A DNA stretch of 64,000 bases from Salibacteraceae bacterium (GTDB lineage: Bacteria; Bacteroidota; Bacteroidia; Flavobacteriales_G; Salibacteraceae). The stretch is from contig JAGYJZ010000005.1 of assembly GCA_018401875.1 (NCBI GenBank), positions 154,565 through 218,564 on the forward strand, read 5' to 3'. The notes under the pieces were generated by a model that made no database searches, was not told the origin of the DNA, and was given only the letters and a program-made list of their open reading frames with translations. Positions 29,174 through 38,266 of the stretch are shown here, in pieces; position 1 is the stretch's first letter; every line of letters begins with the position of its first letter. Position numbers and translations under genes: made by a program.

Positions 29174-29913
29174 ATCAAGAACAATTGTGTGATAAAATAA
29201 TTGGCGATCAAAATGATAATCGAACTTTGAACCACGCCTCTTGTGCTGGCTTTTCCTACTTCAAGCGCGCCGCCCGCAGCAAAGTATCCTTGATACGCTG
29301 GAACGGAAGTAAAAATAAACGCAAAGACAGCAGCTTTTGACAAGGCGTATACCACATGGTAAGGACGAAAGTCCAACTGAATGCCATAGACGTAGTCGGC
29401 AACAGATACAATATCAGTAAACATAGCGATCAGGTAACCACCACCAATCGAAACAAACATGGAAATAATCACCAAAAATGGATTGATGATAACAGAGGCA
29501 ATAATCTTCGGTAGGATCAAAAAAGCACTGGAATTGACTCCCATGATCTCTAGGGCATCAATTTGTTCAGTCACGCGCATCAAGCCAATCTCTGAGGCAA
29601 TATTCGATCCTACTTTGCCCGCCAAAATCAACGCCATAATCGTAGGACTAAATTCAAGAATGGTTGACTGGCGCGTTGTAAACCCAATGGTGTAGCTCGG
29701 AATAAACGCGCTGTCGATATTGGCCGCTGTTTGAATTGTAATTACTGCACCCATAAAAAGGGAAATGACCATGATGATGCCCAAAGAAGCCAACCCTAGT
29801 GAAACCATTTCATCAAACAACCGCTTGCGGTAAATCGACATTTTCTCAGGTTTGCTAAAAACCCTCCACATCAACATGATGTACTGACCTAAGTGGAATA
29901 AAAAAGATGCCAT
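29170..29913 (-). CDS. mlaE: MlaE family ABC transporter permease
   Basis: A 247-residue membrane protein with the MlaE hallmark LILAGKVGSNIASEIGLMRVTEQIDALEIMG at about 95-125, and membrane helices before and after it. In characterised systems MlaE dimers pair with two MlaF ATPases and an MCE hexamer to move phospholipids. It is the first gene of the mlaEF pair, with a -7 box 5 nt before its ATG. Confidence 0.9.
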   Translation of the reverse strand: MASFLFHLGQYIMLMWRVFSKPEKMSIYRKRLFDEMVSLGLASLGIIMVISLFMGAVITIQTAANIDSAFIPSYTIGFTTRQSTILEFSPTIMALILAGKVGSNIASEIGLMRVTEQIDALEIMGVNSSAFLILPKIIASVIINPFLVIISMFVSIGGGYLIAMFTDIVSVADYVYGIQLDFRPYHVVYALSKAAVFAFIFTSVPAYQGYFAAGGALEVGKASTRGVVQSSIIILIANYFITQLFLI

Positions 29914-29918
29914 TGCGA

Positions 29919-29926
29919 CAAATGTA
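29919..29926 (-). promoter_or_regulatory. -7 promoter element TACATTTG of mlaEF
   Basis: A perfect TAnnTTTG on the minus strand with 5 nt to the ATG at 29913, predicting a leaderless mRNA. It is back to back with the divergent box at 29963-29970. Confidence 0.6.
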
Positions 29927-29962
29927 ACGCTAAATCAATGCTCACTTCATCATTCAATTCAC

Positions 29963-29970
29963 TAGCTTTG
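29963..29970 (+). promoter_or_regulatory. -7 promoter element TAGCTTTG of the small lipoprotein gene
   Basis: A perfect TAnnTTTG with 4 nt to the ATG at 29975. Its presence is part of the evidence that the short gene is real. Confidence 0.6.
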
Positions 29971-29974
29971 AACG

Positions 29975-30133
29975 ATGCGTTTTGTAAAAATATCCGTTTT
30001 CTTTTGCGCTGCCCTCATGATGAGTTCGTGTGCGGTATTGAAAGGTAAAAAAGACTGTGATTGCCCGCATTGGGGATCAAACAATCAACCGCAGGAAGAA
30101 CTCATTTTGGCCGACTCACATCAAAATGAGTAG
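29975..30133 (+). CDS. Small lipoprotein, 52 residues, CDCPHW motif
   Basis: An ATG-started frame of 52 codons. The protein has a lipoprotein signal (MRFVKISVFFCAALMMSSC, lipobox MSSC, Cys19) and a short mature part with a DCDCPHW motif and an acidic tail. A perfect -7 box sits 4 nt upstream of the ATG, and the stop at 30131-30133 overlaps the ATG of the SprT-like gene, suggesting coupling. Short lipoproteins with a C-x-C-P-x-W motif seem familiar from Bacteroidota, but I cannot assign a function. Confidence 0.7.
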   Translation: MRFVKISVFFCAALMMSSCAVLKGKKDCDCPHWGSNNQPQEELILADSHQNE

Positions 30134-30743
30134 GGAGCTCTTCGGGAAAAAAATGCGTTCTTACATGCCAGAACAAGCCATTGATTTGGTGTATTCATGG
30201 TTAGAGCCTCACAACATTCGATTAAAAATCACAAAACCACGCAGATCGAAACTCGGAGATTTTCGCGTCAAGGGAAAAAAAGAACCGGCAATCATTTCGG
30301 TGAACGGCAACCTCAATCCCTACTCGTTTTTAGTCACTTTGACCCATGAAGTTGCGCACTTAAAGGATTATGATGAACGCAAAACCTTGCGAGAAGCACA
30401 CGGAAACAGTTGGAAACGCATCTACTCGAAATTGCTCGTTGAAGTGATTGAAACTGGAGCTTTTCCCGCTGATCTTTACCCCGCATTGCAGCGCCATATC
30501 AACAACCCAAAAGCAGCATCATGTTCTGATGCCACACTCTTGGATGCGCTTCGGCAGTATGACGATGAACCGAAAGTGCGCTTGAAAGAAATTGCAGATG
30601 GAGCTCAGTTTTTGTTGACAAATGGAATGCGGTTTCAACGTGGCGACCTAAGACGAACACGGTACAAATGCCAAGAACTCGATTCAAAAAAATGGTACTT
30701 GGTGCACGGTGAAGCTGAAGTGATCATTGTAGAAATGGACTAA
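30126..30743 (+). CDS. SprT-like zinc metalloprotease-fold protein
   Basis: About 205 residues from the ATG at 30126 (MSRELFGKKM); the frame is open further upstream but that part overlaps the small lipoprotein gene. The zinc site HEVAH lies at 74-78 and the third ligand is in AHGNSWKRIY (His92), the pattern of SprT/Spartan-type proteins. The C-terminal half is basic and has no CxxC zinc ribbon. The family includes DNA-protein crosslink proteases in eukaryotes, but the bacterial role is unclear. It overlaps the lipoprotein stop by 8 bp. Confidence 0.8.
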   Translation: MSRELFGKKMRSYMPEQAIDLVYSWLEPHNIRLKITKPRRSKLGDFRVKGKKEPAIISVNGNLNPYSFLVTLTHEVAHLKDYDERKTLREAHGNSWKRIYSKLLVEVIETGAFPADLYPALQRHINNPKAASCSDATLLDALRQYDDEPKVRLKEIADGAQFLLTNGMRFQRGDLRRTRYKCQELDSKKWYLVHGEAEVIIVEMD

Positions 30744-30760
30744 AAGCTAACCTTAGCTTT
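30743..30760. repeat. Perfect 18-bp inverted repeat after the SprT-like gene
   Basis: Arms AAAGCTAA and TTAGCTTT with a 2-nt centre, overlapping the last base of the stop codon and lying 50 bp before manC. The tail is not T-rich enough for a convincing terminator; an operator-like site or weak terminator are both possible. Confidence 0.4.
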
Positions 30761-30810
30761 AACTAAAACTAGCTGCAGTGCCTTACTTTCGCTGCCAGAA
30801 AAAGAAGATT

Positions 30811-31896
30811 ATGAAAGATGTGTATTGTGTGATTATGGCGGGAGGAATCGGAAGCCGCTTTTGGCCGATGAGCAGACAAAGCTCTCCAAAACAATATTTA
30901 GACATTATGGGCACTGGATCTTCGTTGATTCAACTTACCTACGATCGTCTGAAAGCCATTTCGAAACCCGAACAATTCATGATCGTAACGTCCGATGAAT
31001 ATGTGGATTTGAGCAAACAGCATCTTCCAGAACTTTCTGACGCGCAAATTTTAAGCGAACCTTCCCGCAAAAACACTGCGCCATGCATCGCCTATGCAGC
31101 TTACAAACTCTACAAGAAAAATCCCGATGCGGTGATGGTGATCTCACCCGCTGACCACATCATTTTGAAGGAAAACACCTTCATAGAAACCCTTAACACT
31201 GCTATTGATCACGCCTACAACAGCAACAACTTAGTGACGATTGGCATCAAACCTAGCAGACCTGACTCTGGCTATGGATACATTCAATTTCACCGCGAAA
31301 ATGATTACGACAACGACCAATTAAAAAAAGTGAAAACATTTACTGAAAAGCCCAGCGTTGAACTGGCGCTTCAGTTTTTAAAGAGTGGTGATTTTTATTG
31401 GAACAGTGGAATGTTCGTATGGAAAGTTTCAGCCATCGTAGCGGCTTTTCAAGCTCTGATGCCCGAATTGGCGGAGTTGTTTAACGAGAAAATGGGCGAC
31501 TTAAATTCTAATGCTGAAGCTGCTGCCATTGAATCGATATACAGTGAATGTCCAAACATTTCCATCGACTATGGCGTCATGGAAAAGGCTGCGAACGTAG
31601 ATGTTGTATTGGGCGATTTCGGATGGTCAGACCTCGGCACCTGGGGTTCGCTTTACGAGCAGATGGAAAAAGATGACAAGTCGAATGTGCTGGTTCACGG
31701 AACGATAAAGACCTACGACACGAACCATTCAATCATCATGCTTCCTAACGATAAACTGGCAGTCGTCCAAGGATTGACCAACTACATCGTGATCGACACA
31801 GAAGATGTTTTGCTGATTTGCCAGAAAGACGAAGAGCAAAAAATCAAGCAGTTTGTGCAAGATCTAAAGGACAGCAAGCTCCAAAAATTCATATAA
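30811..31896 (+). CDS. manC: Mannose-1-phosphate guanylyltransferase
   Basis: 361 residues from the ATG at 30811; a GTG 33 nt upstream is in frame but adds an unusual basic leader. The nucleotidyltransferase signature GGIGSRFWPMSR lies at 12-23, PKQYL follows, and the active-site lysine motif FTEKP and the segment FYWNSGMFVW are present. It makes GDP-mannose from mannose-1-phosphate and GTP, feeding LPS, exopolysaccharide and protein glycosylation. It has only the pyrophosphorylase part, without the C-terminal phosphomannose isomerase domain of longer ManC proteins. The phosphoglucose/phosphomannose isomerase at 62868 could lie upstream in the same route. Confidence 0.93.
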   Translation: MKDVYCVIMAGGIGSRFWPMSRQSSPKQYLDIMGTGSSLIQLTYDRLKAISKPEQFMIVTSDEYVDLSKQHLPELSDAQILSEPSRKNTAPCIAYAAYKLYKKNPDAVMVISPADHIILKENTFIETLNTAIDHAYNSNNLVTIGIKPSRPDSGYGYIQFHRENDYDNDQLKKVKTFTEKPSVELALQFLKSGDFYWNSGMFVWKVSAIVAAFQALMPELAELFNEKMGDLNSNAEAAAIESIYSECPNISIDYGVMEKAANVDVVLGDFGWSDLGTWGSLYEQMEKDDKSNVLVHGTIKTYDTNHSIIMLPNDKLAVVQGLTNYIVIDTEDVLLICQKDEEQKIKQFVQDLKDSKLQKFI

Positions 31897-31900
31897 AAAA

Positions 31901-31928
31901 AGCCGAACTCAATCATTTGAATCCGGCT
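31901..31928. terminator. Bidirectional terminator between manC and fumC
   Basis: AGCCG...CGGCT ends a 28-base hairpin of about 12 pairs with two G-U wobbles. It is flanked by A7 on the left and a T-rich run on the right, so it can stop both convergent genes. Confidence 0.75.
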
Positions 31929-31950
31929 ACTTTTCTTTATTTGATTTGAA

Positions 31951-33348
31951 TTAACTCAAACTCCCGATCATTTTGGTGGGGTCAACCCATTGATCGAATT
32001 CATCAGCAGTGAGGTAACCCAAATTTACGGCCTCTTCTTTCAATGTTGTGCCGTTTTGGTGAGCCGTCTTTGCAATTTTTGCTGCTTTTTCGTAGCCAAT
32101 TTTCGTGTTCAATGCTGTTACCAACATCAACGAATTGTCTAAATTCTGCTTGATCCGAGCGTGGTTTGGCTCGATGCCCACCGCGCAATGCTCGTCAAAA
32201 GAAGCACAAGCATCACCGATCAAGCGTGCACTCATCAACACATTATAGGCCATCATCGGCTTAAACACATTGAGTTCAAAATGACCGTTTGAACCACCAA
32301 CACTCACCGCAACATCATTTCCAATCACTTGAGCACAAACCATAGTCAGTGCTTCTGCTTGCGTAGGGTTTACTTTACCGGGCATGATGCTCGATCCGGG
32401 TTCATTTTCAGGAATCAACAACTCTCCAATGCCACAGCGCGGACCACTTGCCAGCAAGCGAATATCATTGGCGATCTTCATCAAACTCACTGCCATTTGT
32501 TTCAATGCTCCGTGGGTTTCTACCAACGCATCATGTGCGGCTAATGCCTCAAATTTATTCTCAGCACTTTTAAAAGGATGCCCCGTAAATTCAGCAATCT
32601 TCTTCGCCACCAAATCAGAATAGCCCGCTGGTGTATTGATTCCCGTGCCAACGGCCGTTCCTCCCAAGGCAACTTCTGAGAGGTGATCAAGCGTATTGCG
32701 CAGGGCTTTCAAGCCATGGTTTAGTTGAGAAACATAACCTGACAATTCTTGCCCTACGGTTAATGGTGTGGCGTCCATTAGGTGCGTGCGGCCGATCTTC
32801 ACCACGTTCATAAAAGCGGCCGATTTTTTGGCAAGCGTGTCTCGCAATTGTTCTACGCCTGGAATGGTCGTTTCGACCACCATTTTGTAAGCAGCAATGT
32901 GCATTCCAGTGGGATACGTATCGTTTGAACTCTGACTTTTATTCACATCATCATTTGGATGCACAGCCGAATGACCTTCGCCTAATTTTCCTCCCGATAA
33001 AACATGGGCTCGATTTGAAATCACTTCATTGACGTTCATGTTTGACTGCGTTCCCGAACCGGTTTGCCAAATCACCAATGGGAATTGATCATCGAGTTTT
33101 CCTTCCAAGATTTCGTCACACACCTTTGAAATCAAATCGCGCTTTTCAGCCGACAATACGCCCAACTCACAATTGGTGTGCGCAGCGGCCTTTTTCAGGT
33201 AAGCAAACCCTTTTATTACCTCAAGCGGCATGCTGGCCTCCTGCCCGATTTTAAAGTTGTTTCGCGAACGCTCAGTTTGTGCTCCCCAGTACTTGTCAGC
33301 GGGCACTTTTACCTCGCCCATGGTGTCTTTTTCGATTCTGAAATCCAT
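31951..33348 (-). CDS. fumC: Fumarate hydratase, class II
   Basis: A 465-residue fumarase C, of standard length. The superfamily signature [15 protein letters not shown] is present with its catalytic loop, together with [15 protein letters not shown] and [16 protein letters not shown]. It interconverts fumarate and malate in the citric acid cycle, and unlike class I enzymes needs no iron-sulphur cluster. It is monocistronic, convergent with manC and separated from it by a terminator. Confidence 0.97.
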   Translation of the reverse strand: MDFRIEKDTMGEVKVPADKYWGAQTERSRNNFKIGQEASMPLEVIKGFAYLKKAAAHTNCELGVLSAEKRDLISKVCDEILEGKLDDQFPLVIWQTGSGTQSNMNVNEVISNRAHVLSGGKLGEGHSAVHPNDDVNKSQSSNDTYPTGMHIAAYKMVVETTIPGVEQLRDTLAKKSAAFMNVVKIGRTHLMDATPLTVGQELSGYVSQLNHGLKALRNTLDHLSEVALGGTAVGTGINTPAGYSDLVAKKIAEFTGHPFKSAENKFEALAAHDALVETHGALKQMAVSLMKIANDIRLLASGPRCGIGELLIPENEPGSSIMPGKVNPTQAEALTMVCAQVIGNDVAVSVGGSNGHFELNVFKPMMAYNVLMSARLIGDACASFDEHCAVGIEPNHARIKQNLDNSLMLVTALNTKIGYEKAAKIAKTAHQNGTTLKEEAVNLGYLTADEFDQWVDPTKMIGSLS

Positions 33349-33455
33349 ATTCTATTGATTTTAAACGCTTCAGGTTAGTTGATGAAATCTTTGTCTTTAT
33401 TTCTGTCGAATAAATTATTTCGATGCTTTATATTCGCTGCCAAATGTAAAATGCC

Positions 33456-33626
33456 ATGGGCGAATATATTGGCTTCTTTATTTTTCTTTTCTTCTTTTTA
33501 ATGGCTTTTTGGATCCTAATATTTCTAGTAGGATTCTTGGGTTATTGGTCAATCATGGGTGGATTAAATAGCATGATGCCAAGTTTATTCAACAAGAAGG
33601 AAGAAGAAGTTTCTGAAGAAGCATAA
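33456..33626 (+). CDS. Small membrane protein, 56 residues
   Basis: An ATG-started frame with a long hydrophobic N-terminal half (GFFIFLFFFLMAFWILIFLV, then GFLGYW), a short Met/Gly/Asn stretch and a charged tail (KKEEEVSEEA). This composition is that of a single-pass or hairpin membrane peptide. TATATTCG at 33429-33436, a near match to the -7 consensus, lies 19 nt ahead of the ATG. It fills the gap between fumC and prfB. Function is unknown. The main doubt is that short Phe/Leu-rich frames can arise by chance in T-rich DNA. Confidence 0.55.
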   Translation: MGEYIGFFIFLFFFLMAFWILIFLVGFLGYWSIMGGLNSMMPSLFNKKEEEVSEEA

Positions 33627-33639
33627 CTCCTTCCCTTTT

Positions 33640-34749
33640 TTATTCTTTTTCCTCTACCGTTAGCTTTCCTGCGCTCCACATTAAGAAGGCCTCAAGAAAC
33701 TGATCTATATCTCCGTTTAGCACTGAGTCGGCATCTGACGTTTCAGCGCCTGTGCGCACATCCTTCACCATTTTATACGGGTGAAGCACGTAGTTTCTGA
33801 TCTGGCTTCCCCACTCAATCTTCATTTTATTGGCTTCAATCTCAGCCTGCTTTGCGCGTTTGGCCTCGAGCTCCATCTCATACAATCTAGACTTCAAAAG
33901 TTGAATTGCCTTTTCCCTGTTTTGCAGCTGTGATCTGGTTTCTGTGTTCTCTATGATGATGCCCGAAGGTTTGTGACGCAATCGAACGCCTGTTTCCACT
34001 TTGTTCACATTTTGTCCGCCTGCTCCGCCAGATCTGAAGGTATCCCAGTCGATGTCTGAGGCATTTACCTCAATTTCGATGCTATCATCAACCAAAGGAT
34101 AAACGTATACTGAAACAAATGATGTATGGCGCTTGGCATTCGAGTCGAAGGGTGAAATACGCACCAAGCGATGCACCCCATTCTCACCTTTCAGGTAGCC
34201 AAACGCAAATTCGCCTGTAAATTGAAGCGTCACTGTTTTTATGCCTGCCACATCACCCGGTTGGTAATTGAGTTCTGAGATTTTGTAGCCGTTCTTCTCG
34301 CCCCACATCATGTACATGCGCATGAGCATCGAAGCCCAGTCGCAACTTTCTGTTCCTCCCGCTCCAGCAGTAATTTGAAGCACCGCCTCCAAGCTATCTT
34401 CTTCTGCACCGAGTAAATTCTTCATCTCCAAGTCTTCTAAGAGCTTGGTTAATTTTCCGTATTGCGCGTCTACTTCCGATTGCTCGGCCTCACCTTCTTT
34501 CAGAAACTCGAACAATACTTTTAAGTCTTCTTGGGCTGTGATCAGTGCATCGAAAGCCTTGGTCCAAATTTTCTTCTTGTTGATTTGCTTTAACACCAAT
34601 TCTGCTGCCTTTGGGTCGTCCCAAAAACTCGGATCTTGAGTTTGCTGCTCTTCATCTGCGATTTGAGCCTTCTTGTGGTCGATATCCAAGTATGATTTGA
34701 GCGACTTTAGCCGCTGATCCACCTCTTTGATATCATCTATCGTTGTCAT
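33640..34749 (-). CDS. prfB: Peptide chain release factor 2
   Basis: 369 residues from the ATG at 34747-34749. The class I release factor motifs are SPF at 199-201 (stop-codon recognition; RF1 has PxT) and GGQ at 244-246 (peptidyl-tRNA hydrolysis). It terminates translation at UAA and UGA. In most bacteria prfB needs a +1 programmed frameshift at an in-frame UGA about 25 codons in, corresponding to the segment KSYLDID here. In this gene that segment (codons 19-22, 34684-34695) reads TCA TAC TTG GAT in one frame, so the frameshift is absent. A perfect -7 box is 4 nt before the ATG. Confidence 0.96.
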   Translation of the reverse strand: MTTIDDIKEVDQRLKSLKSYLDIDHKKAQIADEEQQTQDPSFWDDPKAAELVLKQINKKKIWTKAFDALITAQEDLKVLFEFLKEGEAEQSEVDAQYGKLTKLLEDLEMKNLLGAEEDSLEAVLQITAGAGGTESCDWASMLMRMYMMWGEKNGYKISELNYQPGDVAGIKTVTLQFTGEFAFGYLKGENGVHRLVRISPFDSNAKRHTSFVSVYVYPLVDDSIEIEVNASDIDWDTFRSGGAGGQNVNKVETGVRLRHKPSGIIIENTETRSQLQNREKAIQLLKSRLYEMELEAKRAKQAEIEANKMKIEWGSQIRNYVLHPYKMVKDVRTGAETSDADSVLNGDIDQFLEAFLMWSAGKLTVEEKE

Positions 34750-34753
34750 TCGG

Positions 34754-34761
34754 CAAATGTA
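34754..34761 (-). promoter_or_regulatory. -7 promoter element TACATTTG of prfB
   Basis: A perfect TAnnTTTG on the minus strand, 4 nt from the ATG at 34749, with a TTG about 22 nt further upstream that can act as the -33 element. It predicts a leaderless prfB mRNA and decides the start codon. Confidence 0.65.
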
Positions 34762-34848
34762 CTTGTTGCCGTTGATTTCGAACCAACGGTGCACAGAAGG
34801 ATTTCACTTCCACTGAATGATTCATTTCACTTGGCTGGAAACCCAACG

Positions 34849-35052
34849 CTAAGGCAAACGCTCGTTTAGCAATGCTTTAAACTCGCTGTACATAAAGCCT
34901 TTTTGAAGGAGGTAATTGGCGATTTTTTGTTTTATCTCCAATTTTCGACCGCCCTTGAGCAATTCCATTTTTTTTGAAATCAGGTGTTCGATCGTTTGCG
35001 TGTATTCCACTGCATCAATTTCGGTGAGGGCTGTTTGAATGAGAACCACCAA
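34849..35052 (-). pseudogene. recX 3'-terminal fragment (duplicate of the C-terminus of recX at 38910-39401)
   Basis: The 67-codon frame matches the C-terminal third of the complete RecX encoded 4 kb away in the same orientation. From LIQTALTEI to YSEFKxLL, 42 of 59 residues are identical by eye. Homology stops abruptly at about 35043, after which the sequence is unrelated, so the RecX N-terminal two thirds are missing. No promoter or plausible start was found; the first codons (MVV) lie beyond the homology. It is either the original recX tail displaced by an insertion or a relic of duplication. The two copies delimit the island 35043-39119. Confidence 0.8.
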
Positions 35053-35061
35053 AAATAAGAC

Positions 35062-35092
35062 TTGGATTTCTCAATTCAATCCGCTACTTTTG
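35062..35092 (+). promoter_or_regulatory. Promoter of the island hydrolase gene (TTG-N20-TACTTTTG)
   Basis: TTG at 35062-35064 and TACTTTTG at 35085-35092 with a 20-nt spacer: the best complete -33/-7 match in the window. The ATG is 21 nt downstream. The promoter lies just inside the left recX repeat, so the island carries its own transcription start. Confidence 0.65.
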
Positions 35093-35113
35093 AAATAACC
35101 AGCTACGATTCCA

Positions 35114-38100
35114 ATGAAAGCCTTAACAAGCCTTAACAAGCCAACAAGCAAGTTTAGTAGTCAAGTTTACACAATTATAATCTGCACCATTGTGGTATCA
35201 ATTTCCACAATCGTAAATGCTCAGGTAATGGGAGGTGCATCGGCAGCTTTTGCAAATCAGCAGCTCAGAGCAATGTTTGCGAATATCAATCCACCCACTC
35301 CACAGCCTCCTATTTTCTATGATCAGGCCGTGCATTTTATAGCTAAAAGTTGGTGGACGCCCAGCCAGACTGACACTTCGAATACCACAACGTGGTCAGT
35401 CTTAGTTGATGAAATGTATACAAGCCATTATGACACAACGTTATTTCCAAGAGCAGACTCTATTTTTTCTTGGGGCAACAAATGGGGTGCAGATACAGTT
35501 CCTATTGGTCTAGTGTATTATAGATACTGCACATTGAAGGATAGTGCAATGTATGATACTACTTACTTTCATATTGATACCACCGGCCCTACATTGTATG
35601 ACAATCCTAATGCCATCTCAAGTCCTTATTTAAATGATTCTGTTTTCAGCGTTTGTTCATTTAAGGATAATACCAATAGCGGAACTCTAGTATTTAGAAT
35701 AGACCCGAATTTGATGTTTTTCGATCCTGCATTACTAATTTCAGATGCTGATGGAAGAGATTTACAATTAAATTTTGATGATGGAACAGGGTGGCACACG
35801 TTTTCAACTTCGAACCTTTCATTTCATAATGTAGTTTATGACAGTGCCGGCATCCATACTATTTCAGCTCGAATCGTTGTCTCAGCCACACAACAAATCG
35901 AAGCGATTGCCTACAGCGATATGGCATCTCCAGCAGCTCAAACTAACCTTACACAGCCTGATGAAACGTGGACAAATATCCCTGGAATTGAGATAGGTGT
36001 TTATCATCCGTGCAATTATGGCAAAGAGGGGAATCCACCGAAATGGATCATAGTGCTTGAAGGCTTTGATTTTTTTGAGGATACTGGAGTAAAATCTACC
36101 TTCAATAAAATTGTGAGGAGCTCTGGTCTTGAAAACTTGAGAAATTATGGCTATGGCTTTCTTGTTGTAAATTGGAAGGACAGTAAGAAAAGCATGATTG
36201 ACAATGCAATGCACATCGTTAATCTATACGATTATCTCAAATGCAACTACCTTCAACAAATTAATGACGACCCGCAGCACCAATTCGTAATTATTGGTGA
36301 AAGCATGGGTGGGGTGATTGCCCGATATGCTTTGACTTACATGGAGGCGAACCCCGGATTTTCAAGTTGCTTCCCTGACTTACATCACAATACTCGCCTA
36401 TATATTTCCCTTGACGCACCACATCAAGGAGCTTATGTTCCCTTAGCATTTCAAGAATTGTATGACGATGTTACCAGCATTGCTCCCTTACCTGCATATA
36501 TAGTTCAAGAACGTTTAAACCTCGGACAGATTAAAAATTCTGCAGCTGCAACAGAATTGATGAATCTGCATTCCAACACCAACGCTGGAGGATCTACCAC
36601 TTATCTACCACATCCGAATAGAGTGGCATTTCTCGCCTCGCTAAATAATTTAAATCCTAACACGGGAGGTTACCCTGAACAGGTTAAAATGGTGGCAATA
36701 TCCAATGGGCTGTTAACAGGTGAAAGACAGTTGGGGCTTGATGATAATTGTATTATAACGCCTGGAGATTCTTATCTAGATGCGGACCTTGATGTATATC
36801 AAACCATCTTGGGACTTCCATATAAAGGACAACACTATGAAATATCGCTACGATCTATCCGTCATGGGCAACCTTTTTATGTTGTAGAGTCAGGAGAATT
36901 GAATTGGGGAATTCAATTGCAATGGAAAACAAAAAAGATATGTGCCCCACCATTCAATTGGCCATGTATTAAATATAAAATTCCGTGGGGGGTAAAAGTG
37001 GGATTAGTTTCTGAAGACTCAGTGATTGTAGAACATCAAGCAAACAACACCCCTTCTTATGATGTGATGCCCGGTGGTAGATTAAGCTTTGATGGTTCTT
37101 TTGGTCTAGATCCAATTCATTGGGGTACACTATGGAATTTGACTATTCCGTGGTTTAGTCCTCCTCAGTCGCCCACGCAGTGTCCAGAGGACACTGTTGT
37201 ATCTATTCGTGTCACAGGCCTTTTCAATAGTGCCAATACCTCTATCACCTCTCAAGGCTTAAACTTTTGCTTCGTTCCTGTGCAAAGCGCGCTTGACTAT
37301 TCCGGCCCTGTGCAGCAAGATCATGATATTTACACTGAATCCACAAGCACCAAAATGAACAGAACTCCTTTTGACGTTATTGTGGGAGAAATAAATGGTC
37401 TTAATGGGTATCCTCAACAACAGACAAGCAGCAACCTAACAGGAAATAGTTTTGGTTTTGGGCCCGATTTTCCTAGCCAAAACTTAGGTCATGTGAGTAT
37501 CAGAAATCATCAACTTACTGATAGCACATTACAGAATATGGCTTTACAAGGAATACTACCAAGCCAATTAGTAAATAATGAAAATTATTTGGCTCTTTAT
37601 CTGAACAGAGAAATCGGTGACGAGGCAATGTGGATAGAAAACTTGTTTATCGACCGTCCTTCCTTATTTCAAGCAGAATATGATGTAGTAGCAGGAAAAC
37701 ATGTCAACCCCTACTATGATTACGCAAATGCACCAGTCCAACAACAATTTATTTTTAAGAATTACGGAAGCACCCATTGGAATGGTGGTACGAATCCACA
37801 TGGCTATGGAACGCTTCCAACAAACGGCATCTTCTCAAAAGAAAATCCGTTTACGGTGGGACAAAATGGAACCGCACTTCTACGTGCCCAGAACAGCATT
37901 TCAACAAACGGCTCCAACATTATTGGCATACTTTGGATTGACTTCTCACCACAAATAGTTTGTGATAGCGCTTATAACAAAAGAGGAGACAAAAACAACA
38001 CTACAATTGATATTAAGACTAATGTCTCAATTTTTCCCAACCCTGTTAAAAGAACACAAACCCTAACAATAGAAGGATTAGAAGAAGGTTGGGTTCAAAT

Positions 38101-38266
38101 ACAAGTACTGGACTTGAATGGCCGGATTCTGATTGAAAATTCGACTGAGTTACAAGAAGATTCAATCGCAAAAATTAATGTTGGAAGTAAAATTAATTCG
38201 GGTTTATATGTGGTTAGAGTGCTTCAGAGAAATTTACATAGGTCTTTTAAAATCACGATTTTATGA
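35114..38266 (+). CDS. Secreted alpha/beta-hydrolase (lipase-like) with T9SS type A tail
   Basis: A 1050-residue protein with an extended signal peptide ending near NAQ (about residue 37). An alpha/beta-hydrolase domain spans about residues 290-500: IIVLEGFDFFED, the nucleophile elbow GESMGG with Ser397, and LDAPHQGAYVPLAFQ, a motif seen in PGAP1/lipase-like esterases. The catalytic Asp and His cannot be fixed by eye. The remaining middle part is a long unassigned beta-rich region. The last about 80 residues (SIFPNPVKRTQTLTI, VLDLNGRIL, NSGLYVVRVL) are a type A T9SS sorting domain. Its DNA is clearly richer in A+T than the flanks. It overlaps the next gene by 4 bp (ATGA). Confidence 0.82.
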   Translation: MKALTSLNKPTSKFSSQVYTIIICTIVVSISTIVNAQVMGGASAAFANQQLRAMFANINPPTPQPPIFYDQAVHFIAKSWWTPSQTDTSNTTTWSVLVDEMYTSHYDTTLFPRADSIFSWGNKWGADTVPIGLVYYRYCTLKDSAMYDTTYFHIDTTGPTLYDNPNAISSPYLNDSVFSVCSFKDNTNSGTLVFRIDPNLMFFDPALLISDADGRDLQLNFDDGTGWHTFSTSNLSFHNVVYDSAGIHTISARIVVSATQQIEAIAYSDMASPAAQTNLTQPDETWTNIPGIEIGVYHPCNYGKEGNPPKWIIVLEGFDFFEDTGVKSTFNKIVRSSGLENLRNYGYGFLVVNWKDSKKSMIDNAMHIVNLYDYLKCNYLQQINDDPQHQFVIIGESMGGVIARYALTYMEANPGFSSCFPDLHHNTRLYISLDAPHQGAYVPLAFQELYDDVTSIAPLPAYIVQERLNLGQIKNSAAATELMNLHSNTNAGGSTTYLPHPNRVAFLASLNNLNPNTGGYPEQVKMVAISNGLLTGERQLGLDDNCIITPGDSYLDADLDVYQTILGLPYKGQHYEISLRSIRHGQPFYVVESGELNWGIQLQWKTKKICAPPFNWPCIKYKIPWGVKVGLVSEDSVIVEHQANNTPSYDVMPGGRLSFDGSFGLDPIHWGTLWNLTIPWFSPPQSPTQCPEDTVVSIRVTGLFNSANTSITSQGLNFCFVPVQSALDYSGPVQQDHDIYTESTSTKMNRTPFDVIVGEINGLNGYPQQQTSSNLTGNSFGFGPDFPSQNLGHVSIRNHQLTDSTLQNMALQGILPSQLVNNENYLALYLNREIGDEAMWIENLFIDRPSLFQAEYDVVAGKHVNPYYDYANAPVQQQFIFKNYGSTHWNGGTNPHGYGTLPTNGIFSKENPFTVGQNGTALLRAQNSISTNGSNIIGILWIDFSPQIVCDSAYNKRGDKNNTTIDIKTNVSIFPNPVKRTQTLTIEGLEEGWVQIQVLDLNGRILIENSTELQEDSIAKINVGSKINSGLYVVRVLQRNLHRSFKITIL

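Noticed and set aside
34849..35052. Treating the 67-codon recX-like frame as a functional gene
   Set aside because: It lacks two thirds of RecX, its first codons lie beyond the homology, and no promoter or start signal is visible.
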